Shown here in pieces: positions 23,848-32,752 of a stretch of 64,000 bases of DNA. The notes under the pieces are model-generated. The model had not been told where the DNA came from and did no database searches. It saw nothing but the letters and a program-made list of their open reading frames with translations. The stretch lies in NCBI GenBank assembly GCA_934373295.1, contig CAKROK010000001.1, positions 37,606-101,605 on the forward strand, read 5' to 3'. Position 1 is the first letter of the stretch; each line of letters begins with the position of its first letter. The position numbers and the translations under genes were made by a program. This DNA comes from an uncultured Christensenellaceae bacterium. GTDB taxonomy: Bacteria > Bacillota > Clostridia > Christensenellales > Christensenellaceae.

Positions 23848-25020
23848 ATGGAAAGAAACGTCTTTGCGTCCTCCGGCGCGTATTATACATTCGACATACC
23901 CGCCTTAAAGCGCAGGATTGCATATTTGAGAAAAAATCTTCCCGAAAACGTCGATCTATGCTACGCCGTCAAGGCGAACACGTTTATCGCGGGCGATATT
24001 GCGGATGAAATCGACCGCTTTGAGATATGCTCCCCCGGCGAAAGCCTGATATGCGATAGATCAGGCATTAGCGCGGATAAGACGGTGATATCGGGCGTAT
24101 ATAAAAGCCCCGAGCATATAGAATCGCTCGTTAAAGCGGGCGGCGGGCGCATATATACCGCGGAATCCCCGCGTCAATTCGACCTGCTCCTCGCATTATC
24201 CCAAAAATACGATTCCACCATTCCCGTTTTGCTTCGTATAACCAACGACAGCCAGTTCGGCATGGAGCAAGCGGACATCGAGAAGATAATAAGCGAGAGA
24301 AAATCGCATAAAAACATCGATATTTTGGGTATACAATTCTTTTCGGGAACGCAAAAGACCTCCCTTAAAAAGCTAAACAGGGAGCTTAAAATGCTGGATG
24401 AATTCATCGCCCGCCTATATGAAGAATACCGCTTTACCGTGCGCGAGCTGGAATACGGCACTGGCTTCCCCGTGAGCTACTTCACGGAGGACGAGTTTGA
24501 CGAGGATGAGTTTTTGAGGGGATTTAGCGAGCTTTTAGCCAACCTCAATACAGACGCCAAAATCACTCTCGAGCTGGGCAGGAGTATCGCCGCGAGCTGC
24601 GGCTGCTACTACACCGACATCGTGGACATAAAGCACAACAAGGGACAGAATTACGTCCTCATAGACGGCGGTATGCACCAGCTTGTCTACTTCGGTCAGC
24701 ACATGGCCATGAAGCACCCGTTCATGCACGTCGTCGGAAAGGAAAACGCCCAGCCCACCGCGCTTTGGAACATATGCGGCTCGCTGTGCTCGATGAACGA
24801 CATCGTCTCAAAGCAGGTCCCGCTGCCCGACATAGCCGTGGGCGACAAGCTGTGCTTTAAAAACACGGGCGCATACTGCCCCACCGAGGGCATATCCCTC
24901 TTTTTGAGCAGAGACCTCCCCGCCGTATACAAGATATATGAGAACGGCGAGACCCGGCTCATAAGGCCCAACATCGAAACAGCGCAATTTAACATGTTAT
25001 ATAATGAAAGGAGCTTTTAA
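23848..25020 (+). CDS. Fold-type III PLP-dependent decarboxylase (LysA/ODC/BtrK-like)
   Basis: A 390-residue enzyme of the alanine-racemase-fold decarboxylase class. The PLP lysine is Lys42 in CYAVKANTF. Other family motifs are FEICSPGE, LELGRSIAASCG (the EPGRS region), ICGSLCSMNDIV and FKNTGAYC. The Cys-Glu-Ser of diaminopimelate decarboxylase is Cys-Ser-Met here, so it is probably not a lysine-biosynthesis LysA. Set between an adenylating enzyme and its carrier, it recalls BtrK of butirosin biosynthesis, which decarboxylates a carrier-bound amino acid. That analogy is inference. A free amino-acid decarboxylase supplying the ligase is the alternative. Confidence 0.85.
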   Translation: MERNVFASSGAYYTFDIPALKRRIAYLRKNLPENVDLCYAVKANTFIAGDIADEIDRFEICSPGESLICDRSGISADKTVISGVYKSPEHIESLVKAGGGRIYTAESPRQFDLLLALSQKYDSTIPVLLRITNDSQFGMEQADIEKIISERKSHKNIDILGIQFFSGTQKTSLKKLNRELKMLDEFIARLYEEYRFTVRELEYGTGFPVSYFTEDEFDEDEFLRGFSELLANLNTDAKITLELGRSIAASCGCYYTDIVDIKHNKGQNYVLIDGGMHQLVYFGQHMAMKHPFMHVVGKENAQPTALWNICGSLCSMNDIVSKQVPLPDIAVGDKLCFKNTGAYCPTEGISLFLSRDLPAVYKIYENGETRLIRPNIETAQFNMLYNERSF

Positions 25021-25021
25021 C

Positions 25022-25249
25022 ATGGAAAACCTCATAGAGATACTCGAAAACATTCAGCCGGACATCGATTACGATACCTGCACCGACCTTATAGACGGTC
25101 ATCGTTTTGACTCTCTTTCCATCATCTCGCTTATTTCGGAGTTAGAGGATGAATTTGACATAACCATCCCCGCCGTGGATATAATCCCCGCGAATTTCAA
25201 CTCCGCGCAAGCTATCTGGAAGATGATCTGCCGCCTTCAGGAGGATTAA
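25022..25249 (+). CDS. Acyl/aminoacyl carrier protein (DltC-like)
   Basis: A 75-residue carrier protein from ATG 25022, chosen because AAAGGAG sits eight bases upstream; an upstream in-frame ATG at 25004 lies inside the decarboxylase gene. The phosphopantetheine site is the Ser in FDSLSIISLI, followed by the acidic helix SELEDEFDITIP typical of carrier domains. It needs a phosphopantetheinyl transferase not present in the window. It begins two bases after the decarboxylase stop codon and three bases before the MBOAT gene, so it is part of the same operon and presumably carries the aminoacyl group to the membrane. Confidence 0.88.
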   Translation: MENLIEILENIQPDIDYDTCTDLIDGHRFDSLSIISLISELEDEFDITIPAVDIIPANFNSAQAIWKMICRLQED

Positions 25250-25252
25250 AAG

Positions 25253-26899
25253 ATGTCCTCTACCGCTGCTGCTGAAACTACGCTTTTGACCGGCAAATTC
25301 AGCGATCTGACCTCGTTCTTTTCGCTCATATATTTGGCGGTCTTTCTTCCCGTATGCATTATTGGCTATTCGCTCATGCCAAAAAAGCTCAAGAAGTACT
25401 TTTTACTCGTCGCGAGCTTCTGTTTTTATTTTCTCATAAGCGGAAAGCTGCTGGTATACCTGCTTTTGGCGATAGTCGTCACATTCCTTTTTGGATTATG
25501 GCTCGATAATGTCGGCTCAAAGCGGGATATCATATTAAAGCAGACGGAAAAGAGCGAAAGAAAAGCGGTAAAAAAGCGGTTTTTACACTACAGCAGATGG
25601 ATACTCGCCTTTGCGGTGACGCTTTTGGCGGGCGGTCTGCTCGTCTTTAAGTACTCCGCATTCGCGCTCTCCAACATAAATGTGCTTTTCAGGGCGATGG
25701 ATGTGTCATTTAGGCTGAAGGTTCCGTCCTTCATCATGCCCATCGGCATATCATTTTTCTCACTGATGGCGATATCCTACCTCGTGGACGTATACCGCGG
25801 CGTGATCCCCGCCGAGAAAAAGCCCTTTAAGCTCGCGCTGTGGCTCTCGTATTTCCCGCAGATAGTCGAGGGCCCTATTTGCAGGTATTCTCAAACCGCG
25901 GACGCGCTTTGGAGCGTGGAGAAGATAAAGTTTGATAACCTCACCCTCGGATTGCAAAGAATACTATTCGGCCTCATGAAAAAGCTGGTCGTCGCGGACA
26001 GGCTAAACACGCTCGTCTCCGCCGTTTTTGAAAATTACAGGGAATACAGCGGCGGCATAATCGCGCTCGCGGCAATTTGCTATACGATACAGCTCTACAT
26101 GGACTTTTCAGGCTCGATGGACGCGGTCGTGGGTACTGCGCAGATATTCGGCGTGACCATGCCCGAAAACTTCAACCACCCGTTCTTTTCAAAGACCATT
26201 TCCGAGTTCTGGACACGCTGGCATATCTCGCTCGGCGCGTGGTTTAAGGACTATATCTTCTATCCGCTGACCATGTCAAAGCCCTTAAAAAAGCTCACGT
26301 CAAACGCGCGTAAGAAGATAGGCAATCACTACGGCCCGCTGCTTTCGGGCAGCATAGCCCTGCTGTGCGTTTGGTTCTTAAACGGCCTCTGGCACGGCTC
26401 GGATTGGAACTACATTTTCTTCGGGATGTATCATTTCGTGCTCATACTCTGCGGCAGTCTCATATCTCCCCCGTCGAAATGGCTATGCCATAAGCTGAAG
26501 ATAAAGACGGACTCATGGCCATATAAGGCAATGCAGATAGTGCGCACCATCATTTTCGTCATAATCGGCGAGCTGTTCTTCCGCGCGGAGGGACTCAATA
26601 ACGGTCTCAACATGTTCTCTAAGATGGTAGGCTCGTTTAGCTTCACGGCGCTCACCCCCACCCTGCTCGAAAAGCTGGGCGTGGACATAGCCGATCTCAT
26701 AATAGTCGGCGTTACGGTCGTCATAGTTTTGGTCGTGAGTATTTTAAACGAACGGGGCATATGCATACGCACGTCCTTAAAGAAGAAAAACGTCGTGCTG
26801 CGCTGGGCGATATGGTATGCTCTCATATTGTTCATAGTGATTTTCGGCGCATACGGCCGCGGATATATCCCCGTCGACCCGATGTACGCAAACTTTTGA
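25253..26899 (+). CDS. MBOAT-family membrane O-acyltransferase (DltB-like)
   Basis: A 548-residue polytopic protein with about 11 membrane spans. MBOAT features are FPQIVEGPICRYSQT, the FWTRWHISLGAWFKDYIFYPL block, and the catalytic His region LNGLWHGSDWNYIFFGMYH. DltB-type MBOATs accept an acyl group from a carrier protein on the cytoplasmic face and pass it across the membrane for esterification of a surface polymer. Adjacent carrier and SGNH genes match this role. GGAGGATTAAAAG precedes the ATG. The group transferred is uncertain because of the Cys-to-Ser change in the ligase and the extra decarboxylase. Confidence 0.93.
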   Translation: MSSTAAAETTLLTGKFSDLTSFFSLIYLAVFLPVCIIGYSLMPKKLKKYFLLVASFCFYFLISGKLLVYLLLAIVVTFLFGLWLDNVGSKRDIILKQTEKSERKAVKKRFLHYSRWILAFAVTLLAGGLLVFKYSAFALSNINVLFRAMDVSFRLKVPSFIMPIGISFFSLMAISYLVDVYRGVIPAEKKPFKLALWLSYFPQIVEGPICRYSQTADALWSVEKIKFDNLTLGLQRILFGLMKKLVVADRLNTLVSAVFENYREYSGGIIALAAICYTIQLYMDFSGSMDAVVGTAQIFGVTMPENFNHPFFSKTISEFWTRWHISLGAWFKDYIFYPLTMSKPLKKLTSNARKKIGNHYGPLLSGSIALLCVWFLNGLWHGSDWNYIFFGMYHFVLILCGSLISPPSKWLCHKLKIKTDSWPYKAMQIVRTIIFVIIGELFFRAEGLNNGLNMFSKMVGSFSFTALTPTLLEKLGVDIADLIIVGVTVVIVLVVSILNERGICIRTSLKKKNVVLRWAIWYALILFIVIFGAYGRGYIPVDPMYANF

Positions 26900-26910
26900 G
26901 GTGAACGTCA

Positions 26911-27828
26911 ATGAAACAGTTTTTTAAACATGTATGCACAGGCGCAGTATTTATAATAATACTCGCAATTCTGCTGGGCGCGGCATCCTTCGTCTTTAAC
27001 CCCAAGGATAACTCAAAAAAAGCCGGGATGCAAGACCCCACCGCACATGGCTATCTCGCCGAGCCGGAAAACAGCATAGACGTATTGTTCGTGGGCGACA
27101 GCGAGTGCTACAGCGCATTTTCACCAAAGGTCATTTGGAAACAGCAGGGCATAACCTCATACGTATGCGGCACGCCCGGTCAAAAGCTGTATTATTCGCT
27201 TGAAATGATAGAAGAAGTCTTTAAAAGGCAGTCTCCCAAGATCGTCGTATTGGAGACAAACGCCATATACAGAAAATTCGCGAGAAAATCGGTAGCAGTA
27301 AACGAAGTCGAGCTTGCGCTGCCCATATTCAGATATCACGACCGCTGGAAGACTTTAAGCGCGGACGACCTCAATTTCAATACGCAATACACGCATATCG
27401 AAAAGAACAGAGGCTATCGCGTCAATAAGGATGTTCGCTCGGTCTCCCCCGGAAAGTACATGAAAAAGACCAAGATTCGAGAGACCATACCGAAAATCAA
27501 CCTCGATTATATGGATAAGATAATCTCACTTTGTGAGGAGCACGGCGCGCAGCTCATTCTGGTGAGCACGCCCAGCACCAAGAACTGGAGCTATAAGCGA
27601 CATAACGGCATAAAGGAATATGCCGAGGAAAAGGGGCTTAAATACATCGACCTCAACACCGCCAAAAAGCTCAAAATAGACTGGACAAAGGATACCCGCG
27701 ACCACGGAGACCACCTGAACCACTCGGGCGCAAAAAAGGTCTCAAAGTACATGGGAAAGTACTTCAAAAAGACAGGGCTTTTTGAGGATAAGCGCGGACG
27801 CACGGAATATGCGTCATGGGACGAGTGA
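26911..27828 (+). CDS. Membrane-anchored SGNH-fold protein (DltD-like partner of the MBOAT)
   Basis: A 305-residue protein with one N-terminal membrane anchor (residues ~9-29) and an extracytoplasmic SGNH hydrolase-like domain: VLFVGDSECYSAF (nucleophile Ser64), VLETNAIYRK and DHGDHLNHSGAKKVSKYM (Asp/His block, residues 264-273). In D-alanylation and alginate-acetylation systems such a protein acts with the MBOAT to put the acyl group onto the polymer. It is much shorter than DltD (about 420 residues) and closer to generic MBOAT-associated SGNH proteins. It is the last gene of the operon, followed by a terminator. Confidence 0.83.
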   Translation: MKQFFKHVCTGAVFIIILAILLGAASFVFNPKDNSKKAGMQDPTAHGYLAEPENSIDVLFVGDSECYSAFSPKVIWKQQGITSYVCGTPGQKLYYSLEMIEEVFKRQSPKIVVLETNAIYRKFARKSVAVNEVELALPIFRYHDRWKTLSADDLNFNTQYTHIEKNRGYRVNKDVRSVSPGKYMKKTKIRETIPKINLDYMDKIISLCEEHGAQLILVSTPSTKNWSYKRHNGIKEYAEEKGLKYIDLNTAKKLKIDWTKDTRDHGDHLNHSGAKKVSKYMGKYFKKTGLFEDKRGRTEYASWDE

Positions 27829-27829
27829 A

Positions 27830-27875
27830 AAAATCCCGCAGCGGGCGAAAACGCCGTAACTGCGGGAATTTTTTC
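27830..27875. terminator. Bidirectional terminator between the Dlt-like operon and glyS
   Basis: The arms CCCGCAG (27835-27841) and CTGCGGG (27860-27866) are flanked by an A-run on the left and a T-run on the right. The hairpin can stop transcription from both converging operons. Confidence 0.88.
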
Positions 27876-27889
27876 GTGTATTTTTAAAA

Positions 27890-29281
27890 TCAGAACATTA
27901 CCTTTTCATCGAGGAACGCCTTTAAGTCCGCGATGGGCATCCTGACCTGCTGCATTGTGTCTCTGTCTCGTACCGTCACGCAGTTGTCCTCGAGCGTGTC
28001 AAAGTCGATAGTGATGCAGTAAGGCGTGCCGATCTCGTCCTCTCTCCTATAGCGCTTGCCGATGGAGCCGTTCGCGTCCATCTCGATGTTGTGATATTTG
28101 ATAAGTTCGTCAAATACCTCCTCCGCCTTATCCGAGAGCTTTTTGGAAAGGGGAAGTATGGCAGCCTTATAGGGCGCGAGCGCGGGATGCAGGTGAAGCA
28201 CTGTTCTGACGTCGCCGCCCTCCAGCTCCTCCTCGTCATATGCGTCGCAAAGGAACGCAAGCGCGACTCTGTCCGCGCCGAGCGAGGGCTCTATGCAGTA
28301 GGGAACGTACTTTTCGTTGGTGACGGGATCCTGATACTGGAAGTTTTCACCCGATGCGTTCATGTGCGCGGAGAGGTCATAGTCCGTTCTGTCCGCTATG
28401 CCCCAAAGCTCTCCCCAGCCAAAGGGGAACAGGTATTCGATATCCGTGGTCGCGTTGGAATAGAACGAAAGCTCCTCCGGCTCATGGTCGCGCAGGCGGA
28501 TGTTCTCCTCCGTCATGTTGAGGCTCAAAAGGAACTTCTCGCAGGTGTCCTTCCAATACTTGAACCACTGCATCTCCTCCTTGGGATCGCAGAAGAACTC
28601 GAGCTCCATCTGCTCAAACTCGCGCGTTCTGAAGGTGAAGTTGCCGGGGGTTATCTCATTTCTGAAGGACTTGCCTATCTGCCCGATACCCATGGGCATC
28701 TTGTGGCGCGTGGAGCGCAGCACGTTTTTGAAGTTTACAAATATGCCCTGCGCCGTCTCGGGACGAAGATAAACGGTGGATGCGGTATCCTCGTTTACAC
28801 CCTGGAACGTCTTGAACATGAGGTTGAACTGCCTTATGGGCGTGAAGTTCTTCGCGCCGCAGGAGGGGCATACGATGTTGTCCGCGATGAACTTTTCCAT
28901 CTCGTCCTTATCCATCGCCTCGACGACAACGCCCTCAATCTTATTGTCAAAGAGATACTGCTCGATCAGCTTATCCGCTCTGAAGCGCTCCTTGCACTCC
29001 TTGCAGTCCATGAGCGGGTCGTTGAAGCCGCCGACGTGACCGGACGTGACCCATGTCTGGGGATTCATGAGAATTGCGCAGTCCAGACCGACGTTATATT
29101 TACACTCGGTCACGAACTTCTTCCACCACGCCTTTTTAACGTTGTTTTTAAATTCAACGCCCAGCGGACCGTAATCCCACGTGTTCGCAAGGCCGCCGTA
29201 AATCTCCGAGCCTGCGAAGATGTAGCCCCTGTTCTTACACAGCGCGACTATTTTATCCATTGTCTTTTTCTGCTGATCCAT
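27890..29281 (-). CDS. glyS: Glycine-tRNA ligase (single-chain, alpha2 type)
   Basis: A 463-residue class II synthetase. It begins [41 protein letters not shown] (motif 1 region), has [40 protein letters not shown] (motif 2) and [14 protein letters not shown] (motif 3), and an anticodon-binding domain at residues ~355-455. It attaches glycine to tRNA-Gly, whose gene also lies in this window (62338). It is controlled by the T-box leader directly upstream. This is the eukaryote/archaeal-like dimeric type used by many Bacillota, not the GlyQS tetramer. Confidence 0.97.
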   Translation of the reverse strand: MDQQKKTMDKIVALCKNRGYIFAGSEIYGGLANTWDYGPLGVEFKNNVKKAWWKKFVTECKYNVGLDCAILMNPQTWVTSGHVGGFNDPLMDCKECKERFRADKLIEQYLFDNKIEGVVVEAMDKDEMEKFIADNIVCPSCGAKNFTPIRQFNLMFKTFQGVNEDTASTVYLRPETAQGIFVNFKNVLRSTRHKMPMGIGQIGKSFRNEITPGNFTFRTREFEQMELEFFCDPKEEMQWFKYWKDTCEKFLLSLNMTEENIRLRDHEPEELSFYSNATTDIEYLFPFGWGELWGIADRTDYDLSAHMNASGENFQYQDPVTNEKYVPYCIEPSLGADRVALAFLCDAYDEEELEGGDVRTVLHLHPALAPYKAAILPLSKKLSDKAEEVFDELIKYHNIEMDANGSIGKRYRREDEIGTPYCITIDFDTLEDNCVTVRDRDTMQQVRMPIADLKAFLDEKVMF

Positions 29282-29449
29282 AGCTGATCCTCCTAATAAT
29301 TTGCCTTATAATCAAAAAAGCTCCCGTCCCGATCAAGGGACGAAAGCTAAACTTCCGTGGTTCCACCCTTATTGACGGGGAAAAACCCGCCCGCTTTAGG
29401 TATGCCGTTGTTTTCATGGGATGCCAACCCCAAACGGCCCGTATTCACT
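29282..29449 (-). promoter_or_regulatory. T-box riboswitch leader of glyS (compact Stem I)
   Basis: The minus-strand leader contains the T-box core AAGGGTGGAACCACGG (29353-29370 region), which pairs with the tRNA acceptor end, followed by a terminator hairpin (29314-29348; arms AGCTTTCGTCCC and GGGACGGGAGCT, then TTTTTT). Only about 80 bases separate the expected transcription start from the T-box core. They fold as a short stem GCCGTT/AACGGC enclosing TGGG/CCCA, then a hairpin near 29375-29395. GGC glycine triplets occur at two places in Stem I, so the exact specifier is not certain. Uncharged tRNA-Gly should promote read-through into glyS. Confidence 0.85.
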
Positions 29450-29455
29450 TCTATT

Positions 29456-29484
29456 AATATACTTTATTCCCGCCGAAAAGTCAA
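29456..29484 (-). promoter_or_regulatory. Sigma-A promoter of the glyS T-box transcript
   Basis: On the minus strand TTGACT (29479-29484), 17 bases, then TATATT (29456-29461). It puts the transcription start near 29449, which defines the short T-box leader. Confidence 0.7.
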
Positions 29485-29510
29485 CTCGTTTTTTATATAC
29501 AATTTGTTCA

Positions 29511-29539
29511 TTTCAATAATCCGCCCGATATGATATAAT
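29511..29539 (+). promoter_or_regulatory. Promoter of the penicillin-binding protein gene
   Basis: A perfect TATAAT (29534-29539) has a weak TTTCAA 17 bases upstream. The -10 box overlaps an upstream in-frame ATG at 29538, which therefore cannot be the start codon. It supports ATG 29568. Confidence 0.55.
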
Positions 29540-29567
29540 GAAGCTTATAAAACTCAAGAGGGAAATT

Positions 29568-31637
29568 ATGAGGCGTTACAAGTTATTATTCATACTGTTG
29601 GCTATATTCATCGTCATTTGCGGCTGTTCATCCTCCCCTACCGCGGGGCTGAACACCGACGTCACCGAAAAATACATAAAGAGCATAGAGAGCATGGATT
29701 TTTCCGCAGCGCACAAGTGCTTTTGGAAACATGCCGAATACGTTAAAAAAGAGACGTATATCGAGGACTGCGAGTATATTTTGGAAAAGCTGGGCGTCAC
29801 GTCCATAACCGTCTCGGACGCGGACACTACTGCCAAAAAGGAAGGCGGCGGGACGTTTTCATATACCGTCACGCTGCATACAAAGGAGGCGGGCGACATC
29901 GTCTCCTCCTGCTCGACGGACCTCATAATCGAAAAGGGAAAGACATACATCGCATATTCATCCGACCTACTGCTCGAGGATTTTGAGCATAACGACGTGA
30001 TAACGCGCGTGACCCTCGCGGGACAGAGGGGCGAGATATTCACGAGCGACGGCACAGTCGTTGCGCAGAATTCCTTTGCAGACACGGTATATATCGAGGT
30101 CTCGGAGGAGCTCGATTTTAAAGACACCATCACGCGCATAGATTCTCTTTTGGACCTCTCCGAAAAGCAGCTTTCGCGCATAAAAAAGGACTATGACAGC
30201 GCCCTTGAAAACGGCTACGGCTCGGTAAAGGTCGAGGAATTCTCCCGCGGCTCGATCGATAAAAAGCTGGAAAAGCAGCTTTTGAACATAGACGGCGTGG
30301 GGATAGACTCCGAAAAGATGACCTATCAGCGCTATTACCCCTATGACAACTACTACTGCCACGTCGTGGGATATGCTAACTCCCCCAACGAGGATCAGCA
30401 AAAGGAGCTTTCCGCAGGCGGCTACTCCCAAAACTCCGTCTGGGGAAAGGAGGGCATTGAAAAGGAATATAACGAGCAGATGCTCGCATATGACGGATAT
30501 GCCTATCAGCTTAGAAAGGATACCTATGAGATAAAGCGCACGCTGTATACCGAGGACGCAAAAAACGGCAGCGACGTCATCTTGACGATAGACTCCCAGC
30601 TTCAAAAGCAGGCCAACGAGCTCTTAGCCGAAAAGCTGGATGACGACCAGGCGGGCACGGCGATAGTGCTAAACGGCAAGACGGGCGCAGTCCTCGCGCA
30701 GGCGAGCAACCCGAGCTTTGACGCGAATCTCTTCGCCTTCGGCATAAGCGAGGCAGATTATAAAAAGCTCACGGAGGACAAGAGCGCGCCGCTGTTTAAC
30801 CGCGCGACGCAAGGATTATATCCCCCCGGCTCGACCATAAAGCCCTTTACGGCGACCGCCGCGCTGAACGCAGGCACGGCGAGCTTTTCCTCCGTATTCC
30901 CGTATACCGTAAGCAACAACAGCTGGACGCCCAAAAATTGGCACTGGCTGCCCGTAAAGAGGGATGAATACGTCTCCCCTCCCCTCACGATGTATAAGGC
31001 GATGGTCCATTCCGACAACATCTACTTCGCGTGGCTGGGTCTTGAGGCGGGCTATAAGAACGTCGCGGACTACTTCTCATCGATAGGCATCGGCGAGGCG
31101 GTAAAATACGACCTGCCCACGGCGAAATCCAACCTCATAAACGACGATGCGGAGAAAAACGGCACCATGCTCGCGGATATGAGCTTCGGCCACGGTCAAA
31201 TACTCATCACCCCCATACAAGCGGCATCCATGTATACCGCGTTTCAAAACAACGGCGACATGCTCACCCCCTATCTCGTGGAAAAGCTGGGCGTGACGGA
31301 TGGTGAGGACTATTCAACAAAGGACGTCGGCGAGCGCACCGTCTTAAAATCGGGCGCGGTCGATTCCTCATATATCGACAATTTTAACCAGATGTTCGCG
31401 GGCGTCGTCAATGAAGGCACCGCCACCCAGCTAAAAAGCTCAAAAGCAAGGGTATACGCAAAGACGGGCACGGCGATAAAGGGCGACGATAAGGAAAAGA
31501 GGATTTCATGGATAGTCGCATGGCTGCCGGACAGCGATGACGGCCGCATAGTCGTGGTCGTGATAGAAACCCCCGTGAATAAGGGCAACGTCAAGTTCGC
31601 CGTCGCGCGCCCGCTTCTGGGGTTGGACGATAAATAG
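29568..31637 (+). CDS. Class B penicillin-binding protein with NTF2-like N-terminal domain (PBP2a/PbpX type)
   Basis: A 689-residue transpeptidase from ATG 29568 (GAGGGAAATT upstream). The N-terminus is a signal/anchor ending in a lipobox-like ICGC. An NTF2-like MecA_N domain follows (residues ~30-135), then a dimerisation segment starting RGEIFTSDGTVVAQ, and the transpeptidase domain. Its active-site motifs are STIKPF (SxxK), HSDNIYF (SxN) and AKTGTA (KTG). It crosslinks peptidoglycan outside the membrane. MecA_N-bearing PBPs often have low beta-lactam affinity, but resistance cannot be read from sequence. It lies alone between glyS and a terminator. Confidence 0.92.
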   Translation: MRRYKLLFILLAIFIVICGCSSSPTAGLNTDVTEKYIKSIESMDFSAAHKCFWKHAEYVKKETYIEDCEYILEKLGVTSITVSDADTTAKKEGGGTFSYTVTLHTKEAGDIVSSCSTDLIIEKGKTYIAYSSDLLLEDFEHNDVITRVTLAGQRGEIFTSDGTVVAQNSFADTVYIEVSEELDFKDTITRIDSLLDLSEKQLSRIKKDYDSALENGYGSVKVEEFSRGSIDKKLEKQLLNIDGVGIDSEKMTYQRYYPYDNYYCHVVGYANSPNEDQQKELSAGGYSQNSVWGKEGIEKEYNEQMLAYDGYAYQLRKDTYEIKRTLYTEDAKNGSDVILTIDSQLQKQANELLAEKLDDDQAGTAIVLNGKTGAVLAQASNPSFDANLFAFGISEADYKKLTEDKSAPLFNRATQGLYPPGSTIKPFTATAALNAGTASFSSVFPYTVSNNSWTPKNWHWLPVKRDEYVSPPLTMYKAMVHSDNIYFAWLGLEAGYKNVADYFSSIGIGEAVKYDLPTAKSNLINDDAEKNGTMLADMSFGHGQILITPIQAASMYTAFQNNGDMLTPYLVEKLGVTDGEDYSTKDVGERTVLKSGAVDSSYIDNFNQMFAGVVNEGTATQLKSSKARVYAKTGTAIKGDDKEKRISWIVAWLPDSDDGRIVVVVIETPVNKGNVKFAVARPLLGLDDK

Positions 31638-31644
31638 CACAGCA

Positions 31645-31678
31645 CGCCGGAAAGGCTCACATCTCTCCGGCGTTTTTT
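31645..31678 (+). terminator. Intrinsic terminator after the PBP gene
   Basis: CGCCGGA (31645-31651) and TCCGGCG (31666-31672) form a 7-bp stem followed by TTTTTT. Confidence 0.9.
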
Positions 31679-31759
31679 AATACGGTAATATCAGGATGAA
31701 TTGACTTTTGCTATTGTCTTTTGTGAAAAAATGAGCTAAAATTAATCTTAACATAGTTT

Positions 31760-31829
31760 GTATGCATATATCCTTAACTTTAGGCGACACATGCATACTT
31801 CACATCAGCGCAGCGCTTATTTTATAAGC
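31760..31829 (+). repeat. Two inverted repeats in the leader of the trigger-factor-like operon
   Basis: GTATGCAT (31760-31767) and ATGCATAC (31791-31798) are perfect 8-base arms with a 23-base loop. GCTTAT-TTT-ATAAGC (31815-31829) is a second hairpin 35 bases before the start codon. No T-run follows, so they look regulatory (operator or RNA structure), not terminators. No strong core promoter was recognised in 31679-31864. Confidence 0.45.
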
Positions 31830-31864
31830 TCAACGCAGAATTCCAAAGAATTGGAGGAAAATAA

Positions 31865-32752
31865 ATGAACGGATATGTAAGCAAGCTGTTTGACGTAGAC
31901 AGCCTCACAATCCCCAACGAAAGGCTGGAAACAAACGTCGATGAGCAGCGCATCGACGACGAGATCACGCAGCTTTCCCGCCGCTATGCGGATGAAATGC
32001 CCGCGGATATCGTCGCAAACGACGACGTGGTGTACTGCATCGCCGATGAAAAGAGTTATCCCGATAAGAGGACGATAATCCTCTACCCCGGCGCGGATAT
32101 GCCGGGCGCGCAGGAGGCCGCAGCCGCCACCGTCGGCAAAATACACGGCTGCAAATTCACCGCCCAACTCGCGGGAAGACCGGTCAACCTGAAGATAATA
32201 AATATCATCCGCCGCATTCCCGCCGAAGTAAACGACGCGCTCATCAAGAAGATGGGCATCGAGGGCGTGGGCACGCTTAGCGAGTATAAAGACTACCTAT
32301 ATAATAAGATAGCCGCAGAAATGCGCATGGAAAACGAAAAAGCGCTCATGCGCTATTACATGGAGCAGCTCGAGCAGAACAGCGAATACGCCTATGACGA
32401 AGCCGAGATGCAAAGCTTTATCGACTCCGAATACGATAAGGCCGTTAAGGATTACGCGGCGGAGGGCATCGAAGCGTCCCCCGAGGAGATAAAGGATGCG
32501 ATAATGGGTCAGCAAAAGCAGACGTGGCTCGCACAGGCGTTTTGTAAGGAGCATGGAATAGATATCGACGAGCAGGCTGTCGAGCAGAACGCAGACCAGA
32601 TGCAGGAGATGATGAGCCTCATGGGTGAGGACGTCCCCGAAAGAGAGGAGCTTCTCAACATGGCGCGCACGGACGAGGCGTTAAACGCGCTGTTCGGCCA
32701 TATTAGCGAGCTTATCGACAAAAAGACGGAGGTTTCAAATGGCAACGGTTGA
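31865..32752 (+). CDS. Trigger-factor-like chaperone lacking the ribosome-binding domain
   Basis: A 295-residue, acidic protein. The middle (GDs of ADMPGAQEAAAATVGKIHGCKFTAQLAGRPVNLKIINIIRR) resembles the FKBP-type peptidyl-prolyl isomerase domain of trigger factor. The C-terminal ~160 residues (LSEYKDYLYNKIAAEMRMENEKALMRYYMEQL) resemble its helical chaperone arms. The N-terminal ribosome-docking domain with GFRxGKxP is absent, so it probably acts off the ribosome. TTGGAGGAAAATAA precedes the ATG. It overlaps the following thioredoxin gene by 14 bases, suggesting a joint role in protein folding or repair. Confidence 0.75.
   Translation: MNGYVSKLFDVDSLTIPNERLETNVDEQRIDDEITQLSRRYADEMPADIVANDDVVYCIADEKSYPDKRTIILYPGADMPGAQEAAAATVGKIHGCKFTAQLAGRPVNLKIINIIRRIPAEVNDALIKKMGIEGVGTLSEYKDYLYNKIAAEMRMENEKALMRYYMEQLEQNSEYAYDEAEMQSFIDSEYDKAVKDYAAEGIEASPEEIKDAIMGQQKQTWLAQAFCKEHGIDIDEQAVEQNADQMQEMMSLMGEDVPEREELLNMARTDEALNALFGHISELIDKKTEVSNGNG

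Noticed and set aside
23848..25020. Diaminopimelate decarboxylase (lysA) of lysine biosynthesis
   Set aside because: The Cys-Glu-Ser substrate motif is altered, no other lysine genes are nearby, and the gene is embedded between a ligase and its carrier protein.
22333..27828. Ordinary D-alanylation (dlt) operon
   Set aside because: The additional PLP decarboxylase, the Cys-to-Ser change in the ligase pocket and the short SGNH protein differ from canonical dlt; named only as Dlt-like.
28091..29287. Plus-strand open frame of 398 codons
   Set aside because: Antisense to glyS and extends into the T-box leader; no recognisable domain.
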